Positions 31,641 to 32,338 of a stretch of 32,338 nt of DNA are shown here, piece after piece. Position 1 is the stretch's first letter, and each line of letters opens with the position of its first letter. The position numbers were made by a program, and so were the translations under genes. The notes under the pieces are model-generated. The model was not told the DNA's origin. It was given only the letters and a program-made list of their open reading frames with translations, and made no database searches. This stretch comes from Linnemannia hyalina (taxonomy: Eukaryota; Mortierellomycota; Mortierellomycetes; Mortierellales; Mortierellaceae): contig JAHRHY010000045.1 of NCBI GenBank assembly GCA_019671135.1, forward strand, positions 1 through 32,338. Reading direction: 5' to 3'.

Positions 31641-32338
31641 CGACTGGGTGTTTGGAGGACTTGTTGTTTGATCTTGAGCCCATGGTTGTCCACACGCCCA
31701 ACTCGGTCCATGTTGCACAAGGTTACGACAGCGACCAGTTCGCATCAACAGCAACAGTTAAACCAACACAGGCCAACAACACCAACAACAGTAGCAGTAC
31801 CAGCAGCCAGCTTCGCTATTCTCCAAGGTTGCAGAAGTAGCCCTCTGCGCAGGACGAGTGACCAATGGCATGGCTTGATCGGATTCAAAAGCTTGGATCA
31901 GATATACGGGTGTCCGCAGTGGCGACTGTCCCTCGGTTTGGTTACATTTCTGTTGCTTCCGAGAAAGGACGGACAAACAAACAAGTCAACGCCGGCAGCA
32001 GTAGTAGCAAAGGACAGACAGCAATTCAGGGGTTAGCATCCATGAACATGCATACATACGTTCAGCTAGAAGATAGGTAGACAAAGGGGGGTTGAGGGGG
32101 AGTGTGTAAAAGAGGACAAACAACAACAGCACACACACACAGAGAGAGAGAGAGTCTCATAGACTATAACAATACTGCAATGATCCAGAAGAAAAAAAAG
32201 GCGTTAAGCGAAGCTAAATGTATAGCCATCACGGCAAGCTAAATGTATAGCCATCACGGCAAGCTAAATGTATAGCCATCACGGCAAGCTAACGTATAGC
32301 CATCACGGCAAGCTAAATGTAAGCCATCACGGCAAGCT
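31537..32338. repeat. Repeat A, outer right copy
   Basis: Mirror of 1-802; ends in the satellite array 32214-32338 at the window edge. Confidence 0.93.
32214..32338. repeat. 25-bp satellite array at contig end (mirror)
   Basis: Five units, mirror of 1-125, including the same two 24-bp units next to the edge. Confidence 0.95.

Larger units (their letters stand above)
16333..32338. repeat. Right arm of giant palindrome
   Basis: Reverse complement of 1-16006. In the divergent stretch (27.1-30.2 kb) this arm sometimes has the longer open frame, notably for the transposase fragment at 27496-27873 and the acidic repeat of the F-box gene. Elsewhere the left arm is better, so neither arm is consistently the correct one. 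Confidence 0.97.

Overview
The whole 32,338 bp window is one giant near-perfect palindrome. Base x on the top strand pairs with base 32339-x on the bottom strand from both ends (1 with 32338) to about 16006/16333. In the centre there is about 90 bp of noisy inverted repeat and an unpaired loop of about 140 bp (roughly 16099-16240). Every feature therefore occurs twice in opposite orientation. The two arms look identical except for about twenty differences, mostly single-base run-length changes, all between about 2.1 and 5.2 kb (27.1-30.2 kb on the other arm). This pattern fits a fold-back (template plus complement) long read or a mis-joined assembly at least as well as a real palindromic molecule.

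The DNA looks like an early-diverging filamentous fungus, most likely Mortierellomycota. This is inference from short GT..AG introns (about 50-150 nt), a 'LDLPEIRAHIARYLD' type F-box/LRR protein of the kind expanded in Mortierella, a PIF/Harbinger-like transposase fragment, and abundant CA, GA, GAA and GTT microsatellites. No bacterial, viral, tRNA, rRNA or CRISPR feature was seen.

Layout of the left arm (the right arm is its mirror). 1-802: repeat A, which carries a 25-bp satellite and the 3' end of a five-exon gene. 699-2074 (-): that gene, unrecognised. 2149-4257 (-): F-box/LRR gene with frameshifts and in-frame stops. 4505-4843 (-): Harbinger-like transposase N-terminal fragment. 4855-7411 (+): one or two degraded multi-exon genes. 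8141-9207 (+): a four-exon gene with an in-frame amber codon. 9341-10266: an inverted second copy of repeat A with a longer satellite array. 10318-11172 (+): TATA box, CA-rich leader and an FHA-like gene. 11441-12019 (-): unknown ORF. 12786-13030: a decayed third copy of the satellite module. 13019-13553 (-): exons of a membrane-anchored protein, possibly the N-terminus of an acyl-CoA synthetase. 13.6-16.0 kb: repeats and low-complexity DNA with no supported gene.

The genes do not form an obvious pathway; this reads as repeat-rich accessory or subtelomere-like DNA. The points most worth a second look are the palindrome and its axis, the nested inverted repeat A with almost purely transition divergence, and in-frame TAG/TAA codons at glutamine positions of the F-box gene.
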